From Palaemon carinicauda (lineage: Eukaryota > Arthropoda > Malacostraca > Decapoda > Palaemonidae), in contig NC_090739.1 of NCBI RefSeq assembly GCF_036898095.1, forward strand, positions 61,164,662 through 61,228,661: a stretch of DNA of 64,000 bases. The letters are read 5' to 3'. Below, one piece after another: positions 19,001-31,170 of the stretch (position 1 is the first letter of the stretch; each line of letters starts with the position of its first letter). A program made the position numbers and the translations under genes. Under the pieces are notes generated by a model that saw only the letters and a program-made list of their open reading frames with translations, had not been told where the DNA came from and ran no database searches.

Positions 19001-21860
19001 CCTCTATGTTCTTTAACATGTTCATTAAAAAGAGACCTGGCTTCTATGTCTGACATATTCTTCTTATCTCCAATAAAATATTTACAAAAAGATATCTCTG
19101 GTAACTTCCATGAGGCGTTGATGATACCTTGAATGGAAGTACCTTATTTCTAATTATATCCAGACTATTTAATAATCGTTTCACCCGAAAGCCATAAGGT
19201 TGAGGAGATTTTGGGTGCAACTCAAAGTATGATGCTTGTCTTACAAGGCTTGCAGTCCTGGAAGGCTAGAGAGTTAGGGAGTCTTTGCAATCTAAACCAA
19301 TACCGAAGAATGGAAGACATTCGGTAAAGGTCTAGAGGTAACTCTCCAGCATCAACAAGGAGACTTGGGATAGGCGAGGTTTTAAAAGCTCCAGTAGACA
19401 ATCTGAATACCTGCATGATGTATCGAATCTAATATTTTTAACCAGCTTGGGGTGGCTGAGAGAATATACCTCACAACCATAACTAATTTTGGAAAAAATC
19501 AAGGCCTTGTATAATTTCAAAATAGTATTGCGGTCTGCCCCCCATGATGTATGGGACAATACTTTTAAGATATTCAGAGCTTCAACACATTTAGCTTTTA
19601 GCGCTTTTAGGTGAGAAACCCAGGTAAGTCTACAGTCAAATATCAAACCTAAAAATTTGGTTTCCGATACACATGGTATCCGTTGACCTTTAATGTATAT
19701 ATCCGGGTCTGGATGTACTCCCCGGATACGACAAAAATGGACAATGGTAGTTTTACTTGTCGAGAACTTAAATCCATTCATGTCAGCCCACTGGATAATT
19801 TTATCAATAGAGAGTTGGATTTTTCTCTCAACCATTGCCATTCTAGTGCCAGCAAATGATATTGAGAGATCATCCACAAATAATGTTGAGAGAACATCCT
19901 GGGGAATGGCTGAGAATATCCCATTAATTGCTAGTGCAAAAAGGGTTACACTCAGCACACTACCCTGAGGAACTCCTTCTTCCTGGCACTTACTCTCTGA
20001 TAGAGTTTCCCCCACTCTCACTTGAAAAACTCTACGTGAAAGAAATGCCTGCATAAATAGTGGCAGCTCTCCTCTCAATCCCAATTCAAGAATGGTTTTA
20101 AGAATACCATATCTCCATGTGGTATCATATGCCTTTTCAAGGTCAAAAAATACTGTAACATGGTGCTATTTGGAAGCAAAGGCTTCACAAATAGAAGACT
20201 CAAGTCGTATCAACACATCAGTCGTTGAGTGCATTTTTCGGAATCCACATTGAATCGGTGATAAAATACCTTTCTCTTCAAGGTACCATATCAGTCTTGC
20301 ATTGACCATCTTCTCCATGATTTTACAAAAACAAGATGTCAATGCAATAGGACGATAGTTTGCAGCTAAAAACTTATCTTTACCGGGTTTTAAAAAGGCT
20401 AAAATAATGGCTAGTTCCCAAACACTTGGGTAACTATGATCATGCCATATTCTATTAATAATGCTTAAAATAGATAGCTTTGTATTAAAATGGACACGTT
20501 TAATCATTGCATATGGAATTCCATCGGGTCCAGGGGCTGTATCGTTGCAATGAGCAAGTGCGGAATCAAATTCTCTTTCAGTGAAAGGAGAATTATACGA
20601 CTCTTCCCTTCTTGTTGCAAAATTTAAAATTTTCTTTTCTTCAGTGCTCCTATACTGGTGACCAGGGGCTCCTTCACACTTGCTGGATACATTTGAAAAA
20701 TGATTAGCCAGGGCATTGCTAACTTCATTTGCTTCAGTTACATACTGGCCATTCACCTTCAACACTGGTGGTGGGTTGGGGGTGAATTTGCCAGCTATCT
20801 TTTTTACTTTCCTCCACACAGAAGATGGTGGTGTTCTACTGTTAATGGAGGAAACAAAAGACATCCATGACTGGCGCCTTGCTTCTTTCATGGCACGACG
20901 GAACTGTGCTCTACATTTCTTGTACATAGTTAAATTCTCATCAGTTCTGCGTCTACGCAATCGTGTTAGAGATCTTCTTGTGGCTCTGTGGAGTGCAGTT
21001 AGTTCTGAAGACCACCACGGGACTGGTCGTCGTTTGAATAACCCTGTTGTTTTGGGAATTGAATTGACTCCTGCTGTATGAAGAGTTCCATTCAGTAGGT
21101 CTATGGCATCATCAACACTTTCAAACTGTTCTGCTCTCCCTTCGATTTCGCTTAGCTCGGAAAATTTAACCCAGTCTGCCTTGTCTAGATTCCAACGTGG
21201 CGATCTCTGTAAAGGTGGACCATTGTTGGTGTTTATAATGATTGGTGCATGATCACTAGTATGCCAATCATCTAATGTCCTCCAATCAAAATCAAGAAGA
21301 CAGTTAGAGCTTGCAATTGAAAGTTCAATGCATGACAAGGTACCTGTCTGAACATGGAAGTGTGGTGTGGGCTCTCCTGTATTAAGGAGTCCCACATCCT
21401 CATTCTCCACAATTGATGAGATAATATTGCCCCTTGTGTTTGCTAGGATATCACCCCATAAAGGATGTCTACCATTCATATCTCCCAGTAAGAGAAATGG
21501 TTGAGGGAGTTGTTGAATGACCTCTGCTAAGTCATCATATAAAATAATATCATTTGGAGGTAAGTACAGAGAGCAAATTGTATATTTTCTCCCTATATCA
21601 ATTTGTACAACAACTGCCTGCAGGGTTGTACGTATAGACATAGGTATTTGGGGAACATCTCGACGAATGTATACAAGACTTCCGCCATGGCTCCCTGCTT
21701 GTTGATTATATGGTGTTCTATAGCTAACATACTCTCGAGGACTAGGAGTGTTAGAATCAAGCATACTTTCCTGTAGACATACAATTATGGGGGAATGCTC
21801 ATGAATTAGGAGCTTAAGTTCTTCATATTTGGCCCTCAAACCCTGACAGTTCCATTGCAA
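19001..21860 (-). pseudogene. LINE1 ORF2, second assembled copy
   Basis: It is the same protein as 6399-10091, including the same TAG (20166-20168). Extra frameshifts at about 19257, 19405, 19460 and a missing base near 19111 break the C-terminal part. The first copy is open at all of these positions, so they are likely sequencing errors close to the contig start. The sequence begins in the RNase H region at the gap edge. Confidence 0.85.
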
Positions 21861-21874
21861 AATGGAGGAGAAAA

Positions 21875-23705
21875 CTATGGATTATTTCTGGAAGACATCT
21901 TGGATGAGGTCTTCCCATTAGCAGTTTTTAATCTAACATTATTACCTGTAGGTTTCTTCAGAGGTGGTCTTGTTATAATGGGTTTTATGTTTGTGTTTTT
22001 CTTTGTATCCTTTTGATCTATTTGTTGAGGTGGATGGTGGACCTCAACTTGAATTTCTGATTTATTCAGTTTATCTTCTGGTCCATTAGAAACATCAACA
22101 GACAAAACATCAAATTTATTTGATGTCATAACCTTGACGTTTCTAATGGAGGGTGGAGAGAGAGATGGAGGTCTCTCTCTTTTCCTATTTATCAGTGGTG
22201 AGGATTTACCAGGTTTTTGCACCTTCCCTACCACAGGTGCACCTGGTAACTTTGTTTCGGGTGGAACTTCCATCAAATCAGGCAAGGACATGGCCTGAGA
22301 GAGGTTAGTACTATTGTTGGTAATGGGGGATGAAGTTTGTATAGAAGTGGGCAGTGTTGCAGTTTTAATACACAGTGGTAAAGCCTTGGAAGGCAATATG
22401 CTTACCTTGTCACGTAAAACTCTACTATCATTAGATGATGTATTTCCTTTTTGGGAATTACTGGCAGCACTATGTGGGTTTGATGTCTCCTGTGGTATAT
22501 TTTCTCTTGATTTCAGTGCCTTTGCATAGCTGTTTGGTTTTTTCAGTAGTCTTTTGGCATGTCCTACACTTATGTGTTCTACACTGGATTTGTTGAGGGC
22601 TGCTTCTTCAAACTTATAAATCTCGCAGCTCCTGTCAGTGGATTTATGGTTTGAATTGCAATTCAAACAGCTGGGCTCAAGTGTACACTCTCCATGATAG
22701 GGACTGGCACAGATGCTACACATTTTTTCATTTTTACAAACTTTAGAAGGATGTCCAAATTTGAAACATTTGAAGCATTGTAAGGGCTTTTGTTTAAAAG
22801 GTCGAACTTTTATTCTTTCATTTTCAATATCGATGTGGAAAGGCACATCAGCATCCTGGAAAGTAAGGATAATCATTGACGTCCCAGGAATCTTATGGAC
22901 TTTCCACACTGTTAATGGGCACATGGCTAGTATTTCCTCTTCTGTAAATTCGTAAAGATCTTTATTGAAGACTACTCCCCTTCCGTAACTAAAGTTTAGG
23001 TGGGGTTTGACATCTAACATATCCTCATCACTGTTTGTCGTAAGGTTAGACAGTATTACTGATTGCGTGAATGATTTAGCATGGATTAGGAAGCTATTTT
23101 TCCCAAAGCGAGATATATCACCTGGTGCAATGGTTCCTACCTTTTTCTGAATTAGTTTGCTAATTTTAAAATAATTCCCATTACTCCCTTTAGGCTCGGC
23201 AACAAGCCACATTGGTGGTTTTTGGCTTTCTTTGGGGGAGCATAGTTAAATCGATATCTTTCTCAAACCAGTCAGCAGGTCTATATACATCCAAATTGTT
23301 TGGTATCTTATCACATAGGGCACCCATGACATTTAGATTATTAATTTTGATATCATTGATGTTACATATTGCATTGAATGCTTCTTCATGATTATTATAA
23401 GTTATCCATGAATGCCATTTTTCATTTTCAAGTTTCATTCTAATTTCTTTTATCACTCCATAGCATCTAAATGCTTTATATATCATACCATAATCAGTAT
23501 TTATTGGAATTTGGGTAACATGAAGGATTCTTAGTTTCCCTTTGTTACCCGACTTAATTGGTTTTGAAACATTAGTAGAGGGGTCCTTTTTTGTTCCTAA
23601 GTCGTCAACAGAATTTTCCTTAATTGAATTAGCTGAGGTCGTCAACAGTGCCGGGGGGGAGTCAGCGTATCCAGGGGATGGGGGTTCATTGCTTAAAGAA
23701 TCCAT
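21875..23705 (-). pseudogene. LINE1 ORF1, second assembled copy (homopolymer frameshift)
   Basis: It is identical to 10106-11935 except that a T-run at 23218-23223 has one extra T. This splits the frame into 23190-23705 and an internal part 21875-23212. The RRM-like region is in the first piece and the three zinc knuckles in the second. Homopolymer length is the commonest long-read error, and the first copy is intact, so the break is doubtful. Confidence 0.85.
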
Positions 23706-24930
23706 TAGACGAGAGAGAGAGAAAAGGGTTACTTAGATGTACCTGCTCGAGAATGTTAGGCCATCACACGCCAGAAAGGAAATTTGCACTTTCCACTATC
23801 GGCACAATGAGAGTATACTTCCCAGATGGTCCACTCCATACCCTACCCGAAGGATAGCATCAAAACAGATATAGAGGCACAGGTGTAAGCTGAACCCGCC
23901 TGTTAGGACTGAGACCAAGAAATTATGGAATCATCCTCCCCATATCTGTAATGACGGGCTTCCGGCCAAAAGCCGAGAGTCCTACCCCAAGCATTGGATC
24001 CCCCTGGATTCCGAAGACCCAACACTTGAGAATAGTTCCGCCAAAAAGGTCCAAACCATCTTCGGGATGGCTGAAATCATCCAATACTCTCACATATAGC
24101 TTTGAATGCAAACACCTCCCAACCGTGACACCTCCTCCCACTCATCAAAGCAGGCAGCAATATAGGATGTATGAACATCCACGCCGGGGCTACAATGGAT
24201 GAGAAACATCCAAGCCATAGGAAAGAAAAAAAAAAAATAATAATAATAAATATATATGTACATAATATATACACATATATAATGAGGGAAATTTTTCTCA
24301 TTGAGTTTGGAAAGCAAGACGAAAGAAAGTTTATGAAATTAGGATAAGGTCGAAGTAATATTGAGAAAAAGAAAAAGGTGAAAGAGAGAAATTTAGATTC
24401 AAACTGGGGGAGTAATTTCCCCAAGTTCGAGAGCCCTCTTGCCCGTCACCAAGTTTCAGCACGGGAGTGAAATGCCGTGCTGAAGCTCAATGACTTCATC
24501 AAGGCATTCTCTCATTAAGAGGGAGCCACAATTGAATTATTCAGGACATCTCATCACCCTCCGGCTTCACCGGAGGTCGCCCATACACTTCACACTTATA
24601 TTTGCCTTGCCTTTAGCTAAGGCTTGTGTTTTATATTTATTTTAAGGGCCTGTCACTGCTTCCCCGACCCTCAGAGGTCGGCCGATTGCTTTAGGTTATT
24701 TATTCTTCTGTCATTAACAGACATTAGGTAAATACAAACAATTGAATATAAAAGCACCAGCAATGGTATGGGGCTGTATCATCTTAAAAAGTGATATCCA
24801 GATATTAGTTAAATGCAATATTGGAGCTTAGGAAATTCAGTGAGAGCCAGAGCTCTATAATAATAGGGTTTTTTAACCCCTTATCAGAGTTTCAAGGAAC
24901 ACCAGACTCATGTCTCCTTTCTTTTACAGA

Positions 24931-25118
24931 AGGTCCGTTGTACTGCCGAAGGATGCCCTGCCAAGTTCAACGACCCCGTTGGGCATGACCTCTGTCGGTC
25001 CCATGCGCACTGCTCCATCCCCTTTATCCGGGAACCGGGACAGGCCCAATATATGGTCTGGTTCCCGGATTTGTGCTAGCTCTGTTACGAGCTGTCGTCA
25101 ATTCTACTGAACGATGAT
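24931..25118 (+). CDS. element A gag Cys/His exon, second assembled copy
   Basis: It matches 13161-13348, including the internal TAG and the flanking acceptor-like TTTTACAG and donor GTAAGT. It is probably the same locus. Confidence 0.55.
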
Positions 25119-25247
25119 GTAAGTGGGTTTTCCTTTTGTTCCTTATTTCTCGTTGGCAGACACTAATTTAGCCATTAATATGATATACACAGTATATTTT
25201 GGAGAGCAAACCCCCTCCTGCATCACTAATCACTGCAAATCTTTCAG

Positions 25248-27209
25248 GCCGATGATGTCTCTCTTCGATCAGCAAGGGCTACTCTTCGTCCTTGGGTGTC
25301 GGGCTTCGGCAGGAATGCCCCGTCTGGCGCACCCTATCTCCTCGATGGAGACATGGCCTCCCGTCTCTTCCCAGGCTCGACTACTGCTACAGTCTCCCCT
25401 GAAGTGGCTGCCCCCTTAATTGAAGAAGTCAGGGCCACCATTTCCGCGGAGGACGAACCCCTCGTACCGGTGGACGTGGCAGATCTGGATATAGACGTAG
25501 AACCCAGGGACGAGCAGGTAAGTGGTGCCGAGTTGGTGGAAACCCTTTTCTCTCCTACTCCCTCTTCTACCTCTTCCTTTCTAGGTTTTGATAACTCTAA
25601 GGCTTCTCCTCGGGATCCCTCTGCCTCCGTACGACCCAAGGTGAAGCCACTTCGAACTTATAAGACTTCAGCTTTGCCAGTATCAACGTCACCGGTCCCC
25701 GGACCCTCGACAGCTCCTGATATTCATATTGCTCCTCGTAAAACCACGACTCCTAAGAAGTCTAAGTCTACCAAATCCAAGACAAAACCAACGGGTGGCT
25801 TTCAGGTACCCTGGGGCGATCTCTTCCCCGTCGAACTGGTCAGAGATTTGGTCAGGGAACAACTTCAACATCAGTCTGGGGCGATGACAGCGATTAAGGA
25901 TATGATGGCTACTCTGATCCGCGCCGGAACTCAGCTTCCTCCTCCTTCTGCCCCAGACGCATCGAAGCTACCGCCCTTCGATAAAAACAATCCTTGGCGG
26001 TTTGCCTTGCATGCCCCATTCTTAGATGGTTCCCTAACTCTGGAGGGCATAGGCACCCGCCCTCTAGAGGACCTGGAGTTCTACCCCCCGGGCCTAGAAT
26101 TCCCGTTCAATGGCTTCGTACATTTAAAGGAACATGCATTGGTCCGTATGGACAAGGTGCCGAAGGAAACGGTGATATTTCCAAAAGAGCAGGCCCAGGC
26201 TATCTGGGCCAGAACACTATCAGAGTGGGGGTGTATTAACTCCAAGCTCACCCCACACAAAGGTGCCTACACTATTTTTACGACAGTGGCCTCCATCTCT
26301 TTGCCGCTCATAGACAAAGTCACAGAGCTGACTATACAGGCCATCAAGGAAGGCTCTTCCATGCCGGCTCTCAAAGAGACGGACCCCACCTCTTTGCTTA
26401 TTCCGGGTACCTCTGCAACCTGGGATGACGCGGCGTCTACCTTCACAGTGGGGAAGCTAAACCCGGACTGTGCCTCTACTCTTTACTCTGAGAAGCTTCC
26501 CAGATTAATAGAGAGTCTTCTCAAAACTGAGTTCGAGACCCGTACTAGACTAGCTAGGTCCCTCCAATCCATCACCTCCATGGAGTCCCTAGCATCGCTT
26601 TACCCAGAGGAAACGGTGTTCAGAGTCGCCACAAAGAACCAGCTACTGTCCTACCAAATAGACCTCCATGACTTCTGGTCGGCTCGAGTTAGTTGCAGGA
26701 AGTTCGTTCTGTCTGAGGCCTCCATCAGACATGAACCGAACAGGCTGATAGCGTCCTCCTGCTGGGGTAAGACCCTCTTCCCTCAGACCGAAGTTGATAA
26801 GGTTCTTCAGGACGCGGCGAGGGCAAACCAAAATTTGCAGGTAAGGTGGGGTCTCTCAGCCAAAAGGAGGTTCGAACCCCAGAAACAGACGTTCTTCAAG
26901 AAGAAGCAGAGGTTTAGTCCCTACAAGACGGTCCGGGGTAACTCGTCCCCACAGTCTTCCGCTGCCTCGACTTCTCAACAACCGGCTCCCCCTCAGCAGG
27001 TAGTCTACCTCACTGCTCCCCCTGGTACACAGCCCAACCCCTCTTGGATGTCCTCTCCTGCATACAACCCTGCCTACGAATCCTCCGGTTCCTTTCGTGG
27101 ATACCAGAGAGGAAGTTTCAGAGGTAGAGGACAGTTCCACCAACGCGGCGGACCTAGAGCAAGGGGTGCCCGTGGAGGGAGGGGACCTAGGTTCACTCCC
27201 TCCCAATGA
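25248..27209 (+). CDS. element A gag main exon, second assembled copy
   Basis: The open frame gives the same protein as 13478-15439, without differences, with the same RGG tail and the same overlap with pol. It is probably the same locus assembled twice. Confidence 0.8.
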   Translation, partial: ADDVSLRSARATLRPWVSGFGRNAPSGAPYLLDGDMASRLFPGSTTATVSPEVAAPLIEEVRATISAEDEPLVPVDVADLDIDVEPRDEQVSGAELVETLFSPTPSSTSSFLGFDNSKASPRDPSASVRPKVKPLRTYKTSALPVSTSPVPGPSTAPDIHIAPRKTTTPKKSKSTKSKTKPTGGFQVPWGDLFPVELVRDLVREQLQHQSGAMTAIKDMMATLIRAGTQLPPPSAPDASKLPPFDKNNPWRFALHAPFLDGSLTLEGIGTRPLEDLEFYPPGLEFPFNGFVHLKEHALVRMDKVPKETVIFPKEQAQAIWARTLSEWGCINSKLTPHKGAYTIFTTVASISLPLIDKVTELTIQAIKEGSSMPALKETDPTSLLIPGTSATWDDAASTFTVGKLNPDCASTLYSEKLPRLIESLLKTEFETRTRLARSLQSITSMESLASLYPEETVFRVATKNQLLSYQIDLHDFWSARVSCRKFVLSEASIRHEPNRLIASSCWGKTLFPQTEVDKVLQDAARANQNLQVRWGLSAKRRFEPQKQTFFKKKQRFSPYKTVRGNSSPQSSAASTSQQPAPPQQVVYLTAPPGTQPNPSWMSSPAYNPAYESSGSFRGYQRGSFRGRGQFHQRGGPRARGARGGRGPRFTPSQ

Positions 27210-28293
27210 TGTGATGCCGGTAGGAGGGAGACTTTATCACTTCCGAGACCATTGGACCTTCAGTCCATGGGCTCACAGCATAATATCCAGGGGCTTGGGT
27301 TGGAAATGGTCACAGGGATCCCCTCCTCCACCAGTGACCTTCTTCCAGAGACCCACTCCCATCCTGGAAGAGTACACCGCAGAGTTACTCAAGAAGAAAG
27401 CAATCAAACGGGTTCGATCCCTGAAATTCCAAGGCCGCCTGTTTACAGTCCCGAAGAAAGACTCGTCGGCGTTGAGGGTAGTTCTGGACTTGTCGAAGCT
27501 CAACTCTTACATCCTTTGCGACAAGTTCCGTATGCTGACTATGTCTCAGGTACGGACCTTACTTCCCCGTGGGGCCGTCACCACCTCTATCGATCTTACC
27601 GACGCCTATTATCATGTCCCAGTAGCTCGAAACTTCTCTCCTTACCTAGGCTTCCGTCTCGGCAAGAAAGCCTTTGCATGCAAAGTCATGCCCTTCGGTC
27701 TCAGCATTGCCCCCAGGATATTCACGAAACTGGGGGAGACGGTGCTCGAACAACTCAGAAACCAAGGGATACAGATCATCGCCTATCTGGACGATTGGCT
27801 CATTTGGGCCCAGTCGAACCAGGAATGCAACAGAGCTACGTCGAAGGTACTCCACTTTCTCGCCAAACTGGGCTTCCAAGTCAATCTCCGAAAGTCTCGC
27901 CTACAACCATCAAGCCACTTCGAATGGTTAGGCATCCGTTGGGACCTTTCAAAGCACAGACTCTCCCTTCCTCCCAAGAAGGTAAGGGAGATAGCTTCCA
28001 AGGTCAGGAACTTTCTCAAACACAGACAGGTGTCCAGAAGAGCTTTAGAACGAATCCTCGGCCTTCTCCAATTTGCCTCACAGACCGATCTCCTATTAAA
28101 AGCCAAACTCAAAGACATCAATTGAGTTTGGAGAAAGAGAGCGACAATACCTTTAAGAGACAAGACCTCGAAGATCCCCTCTGTCTTAAAAATGAGACTG
28201 CAACCATGGTCCGAACGGAGGAACCTCTCCAAATCGGTTCCTCTACAGTTCCCCTCTCCACAAGTGACAATTCATACCGACGCGTCTCTGAGT
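27097..28293 (+). pseudogene. element A reverse transcriptase, second assembled copy
   Basis: It is identical to 15327-16523, including the TGA at 28123-28125 and the 9-G run. Because both assembled copies share them, the TGA and the G-run length are likely real features of the element rather than random read errors. Confidence 0.85.
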
Positions 28294-29048
28294 GGATGGG
28301 GGGGGGTTACTCCCAACATCAGATGTTTCAGGGCTCTTGGTCACCCGCCATGAAGCAGTTCCATATCAATGTTCTCGAAGCCATGGCGGTGTTCTTGACC
28401 CTGAAGAGAATCTCTCCTCAGAGGTCGACCCACATCAGAGTAATCTCAGACAGCACGGCCGTAGTCCACTGCCTCAACAGAGGGGGATCCAAATCACCCA
28501 ACCTGAAACAGATCCTGGTCACTATCTTCACCTTGGCAGCCGACAAAGACTGGTTCCTGTCAGCAACTCACCTAGCAGGAGTCCAGAATGTGATAGCAGA
28601 CGCATTATCCAGGACGAGCCCACTGGAATCGGAATGGTCCCTGGACATGCACTCCTTCCGGTGGATACTCAGGCTGGTTCCAGGTCTCCAGGTAGATCTA
28701 TTCGCGACCAAACTCAATCACAAACTCCCATGTTATGTGACCCCGAACCTGGACCCTCAGGCTTATGCCATGGACGCATTAACCCTGGATTGGAACCATT
28801 GGCAGAAGATCTACTTATTCCCTCCAGTGAATCTTCTACTGAAAGTCTTACACAAACTCCGCTCCTTCAACGGGGCAGTGGCTTTAGTGGCACCTCACTG
28901 GCCAAAGAGCAGTTGGTTTCCTCTCCTCCTCGAGTTGAAACTCCGTCCCTTCCGGATCCCATTCCCCAAACTGACCCAAGTGGTCCAAACTCGGACTGTG
29001 TCAGATTCCTCAAGGATAGCCAAAACCCTAACTTTGTGGATTTCATGA
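28294..29048 (+). pseudogene. element A RNase H and methyltransferase-like domain, second assembled copy
   Basis: It is identical to 16524-17278, with RNase H SDSTAVVHCLNRGG and the YLFPPVNLL motif of the following domain. Confidence 0.85.
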
Positions 29049-29996
29049 AGTTTGCGGCTCGTAAGGATGCAAACATCGACCCAGATAATGTCCACTTTAT
29101 AGAATCAGACAAAAGGGACTCTACGATTCTCCAATATGATTCGGCGGTTAAGAAACTAGCAGATTTCTTAAAGAATTCAGACCATTCGGTTATGACTCCT
29201 AATTTAGCCATCTCCTTCTTTAGGTCCATATTTGACAAAGGCCTAGCAGCTAGCACTATAACCACCATTGAGTCAGCTCTGAGGAAAGTCTTCCGGATTG
29301 GGTTTAACATTAACCTGGCGGAGTCTTATTTCTCGTCTATTCCAAAAGCATGTGCTAGGCTTCGACCTTCGGTTCGTCCACAAAAGGTCTCTTGGTCTCT
29401 AAATGATGTCCTCAAACTTGCCTCCGACACGGACAACGAATCCTGCTCCTATATCACGCTTCTTAGGAAGACTTTATTTCTAACAGCTTTGGCCTCGGGT
29501 TCTAGAATCTCAGAACTAGCAGCTCTCTCACGAAACTCAGAAAACATAGATTTCCTCCCTTCAGGTGAAGTACTTCTTTTTCCTAGCTAAAAACGAAGAC
29601 CCCCAAAATAGGTGGTCCCCTTGGAAGATTATCCCTCCTCTCCAAGATACTTCTCTATGTCCAGTCACTACTCTCAGGGCCTTTTTAGCCAGGACTGCTA
29701 CCTGATCGTCTGGCCCCTGGTTTATCAGAGAACAAGGAGGCACCATTTCCATATGTGGTATTAGGCAACAGATCCTATACTTCATTAAACAAGCCAATCC
29801 GGGATCATTTCCCCATGCTCATGATATCTGGTCAGTAGCTACCTCCATCAATTATTTCCAAAATATGGACTTTGATGACCTTAAAAAGTACACGGGTTGG
29901 AAATCTCCTATGGTCTTCAAACGCCACTATCTAAAGAACTTACAGGCCCTTGAATACCCAACGGTTGCAGCTGGGAGCCGTATCTCTCCCCAGTGA
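28940..29996 (+). pseudogene. element A tyrosine recombinase, second assembled copy
   Basis: It has the same deletion, internal TGA (29703-29705) and HDIW motif as the first copy. Here the 3' part (AVATS-like helix, GWKSPMVFKRHYLK) stays in one frame and ends at TGA 29994-29996 after SPQ, whereas the first copy has two further single-base differences. This copy is therefore the better reference for the recombinase C-terminus. Confidence 0.85.
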
Positions 29997-30121
29997 TCTC
30001 TTGTTCTTCCTTTCATCCATCTCTTTTCTTCTCCCTCCTACCCTCCACTCGCACCACGACGCCGCTTCCTTGGTGGTTCGTTAGCCCTAAGTTTATTACA
30101 TATTAGGTTAATATGATTGTA

Positions 30122-30371
30122 ACTATTATTGTGTTTACCGTAATTTTAGTGTTGGGGTATTCTTAGCCATGTCAGTTTTGTTGCATGTTTACTCTGATAC
30201 TCGGAGGCTTCCCTGTTATCATGTTTGTTTAGCCTTACTCTCACTATGCCCTGTGGCTAGTTTATGATTTATGCTTACTTACCTTAATTATATATGGTTT
30301 TCTTTACATGGTGTTTTTTCTCTCCCCTCATTAAATTAGTAGTTATTGTTGGGTTTGGAAGGCATTCTCTG
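30122..30371 (+). other. 3' untranslated region of element A
   Basis: AT-rich sequence without coding signal between the recombinase and the internal complementary region. Only the second contig covers it. Confidence 0.6.
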
Positions 30372-30475
30372 GTACATTTTCACCGGCCGCCACAGGTCGA
30401 CCCAGAAAAGGGATTTTGACGAAGGAAAAATCTATTTCTGGGGAGAGACCTGTGGCGCCCGGTGAAACCCTTCCC
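30372..30475 (+). repeat. internal complementary region of element A
   Basis: It reads CACAGGTCGACCCAGAAAA followed at once by GGGATTTTGACGAAGGAAAA. The first half is the reverse complement of the left terminus (4792-4810) and the second half the reverse complement of the right terminus (about 30825-30859). Its centre defines a TTT shared by both ends. In DIRS elements such a region templates completion and circle closure. Confidence 0.9.
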
Positions 30476-30518
30476 TTTTATTTTACACGATCCCACCCTT
30501 TCCTTTCCAAGCCATCAT

Positions 30519-30859
30519 GTCCAATACAGAAGGATGTTGTTCAGATGGTGCTCGCGTCGGGGCATGGGTGGCGTGGCTCTGGTAGGTTGGCTAGGGCCTT
30601 TGTTTTGGCCCATCCCTTTGACGAAGGAATTAACTAAATGGAAGACAACCTGTGAATAGTGGATTTCACGCGCCTTTGCTTTATACACGACACCCACAAG
30701 GTGCTCGCGCGAGGGTTGTAACCTCTGCATTCCATGCTTTTATCTTTCTCTGGTATAATTGGAAGATTTTATCAGAAAAGTGTATTAGAAGGACCCCTTT
30801 TCACCGGCCGCCACAGGTCTCTCCCCAGAAATAGATTTTTCCTTCGTCAAAATCCCTTT
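30519..30859 (+). repeat. right terminal inverted repeat of element A
   Basis: It is the inverted partner of 4806-5102, plus the right terminal extension CTCCCCAGAAATAGATTTTT running to CAAAATCCCTTT at 30859. Confidence 0.9.
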
Positions 30860-31170
30860 ATTAGAGGTATTACTTTCGGCGTAGCTGGAATGACGAGCAA
30901 TTACTTTAACAAGGGTTAACTAGCCACACCGCTAGTTAGCGGGGGTAGGGAGGGTAGCTTGCTACCGCTCACCCTAATATACCAGTGATTCAGCTCACTT
31001 TGCTTGGAAGTAGGATTACAAGGGGGGATAGGGCTGGATGGCAAGTTTGTATAAATAGCTAAGGTTTGTATAGTTAGGAAAAATACAATTTATCTACGAA
31101 TTTGTCATTTGTTCCATAACTGGAGTACAAACCACGCTATTTAATAGGGGTGACTCACCCATTAGGAAGG
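30860..31170 (-). repeat. element B left terminal repeat and internal complementary region
   Basis: ATTACTTTCGGCGTAGCTGG at 30870 and the following block are the inverse of 45170-45280 at B's right end. From about 31050, TAGCTAAGGTTTGTATAG through GAATTTGTC is the complement of B's left terminus (4741-4791). It is followed directly by the complement of B's right terminus (ATTTGTTCCATAACTGGAG). The piece also preserves the uninterrupted version of the site that element A entered. Confidence 0.8.

Larger units (their letters stand above)
19001..24523 (-). mobile_element. LINE1, second assembled copy (3' truncated by gap)
   Basis: It corresponds to 7234-12753. The RNase H end and 3' tail fall in the gap. 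The right target-site duplication is at 24524-24537, identical to the first copy. It is probably the same genomic insertion as 6244-12753. Confidence 0.85.
19001..30121. repeat. second assembled copy of 7234-18351 (probable false duplication)
   Basis: The block is collinear with 7234-18351 at an offset of 11767 to 11770. The predicted proteins of the long open frames are identical. The differences I found are single-base indels: four between 19108 and 19462, one at about 23221, and two near the right end of the first copy. Differences cluster at the two contig edges facing the gap. Confidence 0.9.
4792..30859 (+). mobile_element. DIRS-type element A (with LINE1 and an assembly gap inside)
   Basis: The left end is TTTTCTGGGTCGACC at 4792 and the right end is CAAAATCCCTTT finishing at 30859. 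Long terminal inverted repeats lie at about 4806-5102 and 30519-30822. The internal complementary region near 30377-30440 reads CCCAGAAAAGGGATTTT, which is the complement of the left end joined to the complement of the right end. Genes on the plus strand are gag, RT-RNase H, methyltransferase-like domain and tyrosine recombinase. The true element is shorter than the span, because 19001-30121 is probably a second assembly of 7234-18351. There is no target-site duplication, as is usual for DIRS elements. Confidence 0.9.

Noticed and set aside
18402..19132. Open frames of about 200 codons across the N run
   Set aside because: Composed of undefined residues; they only reflect the gap.
19001..30121. 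Genuine recent tandem duplication
   Set aside because: Differences are indels concentrated at both contig edges around a 500-N gap, better explained by assembly; kept open only pending read evidence.
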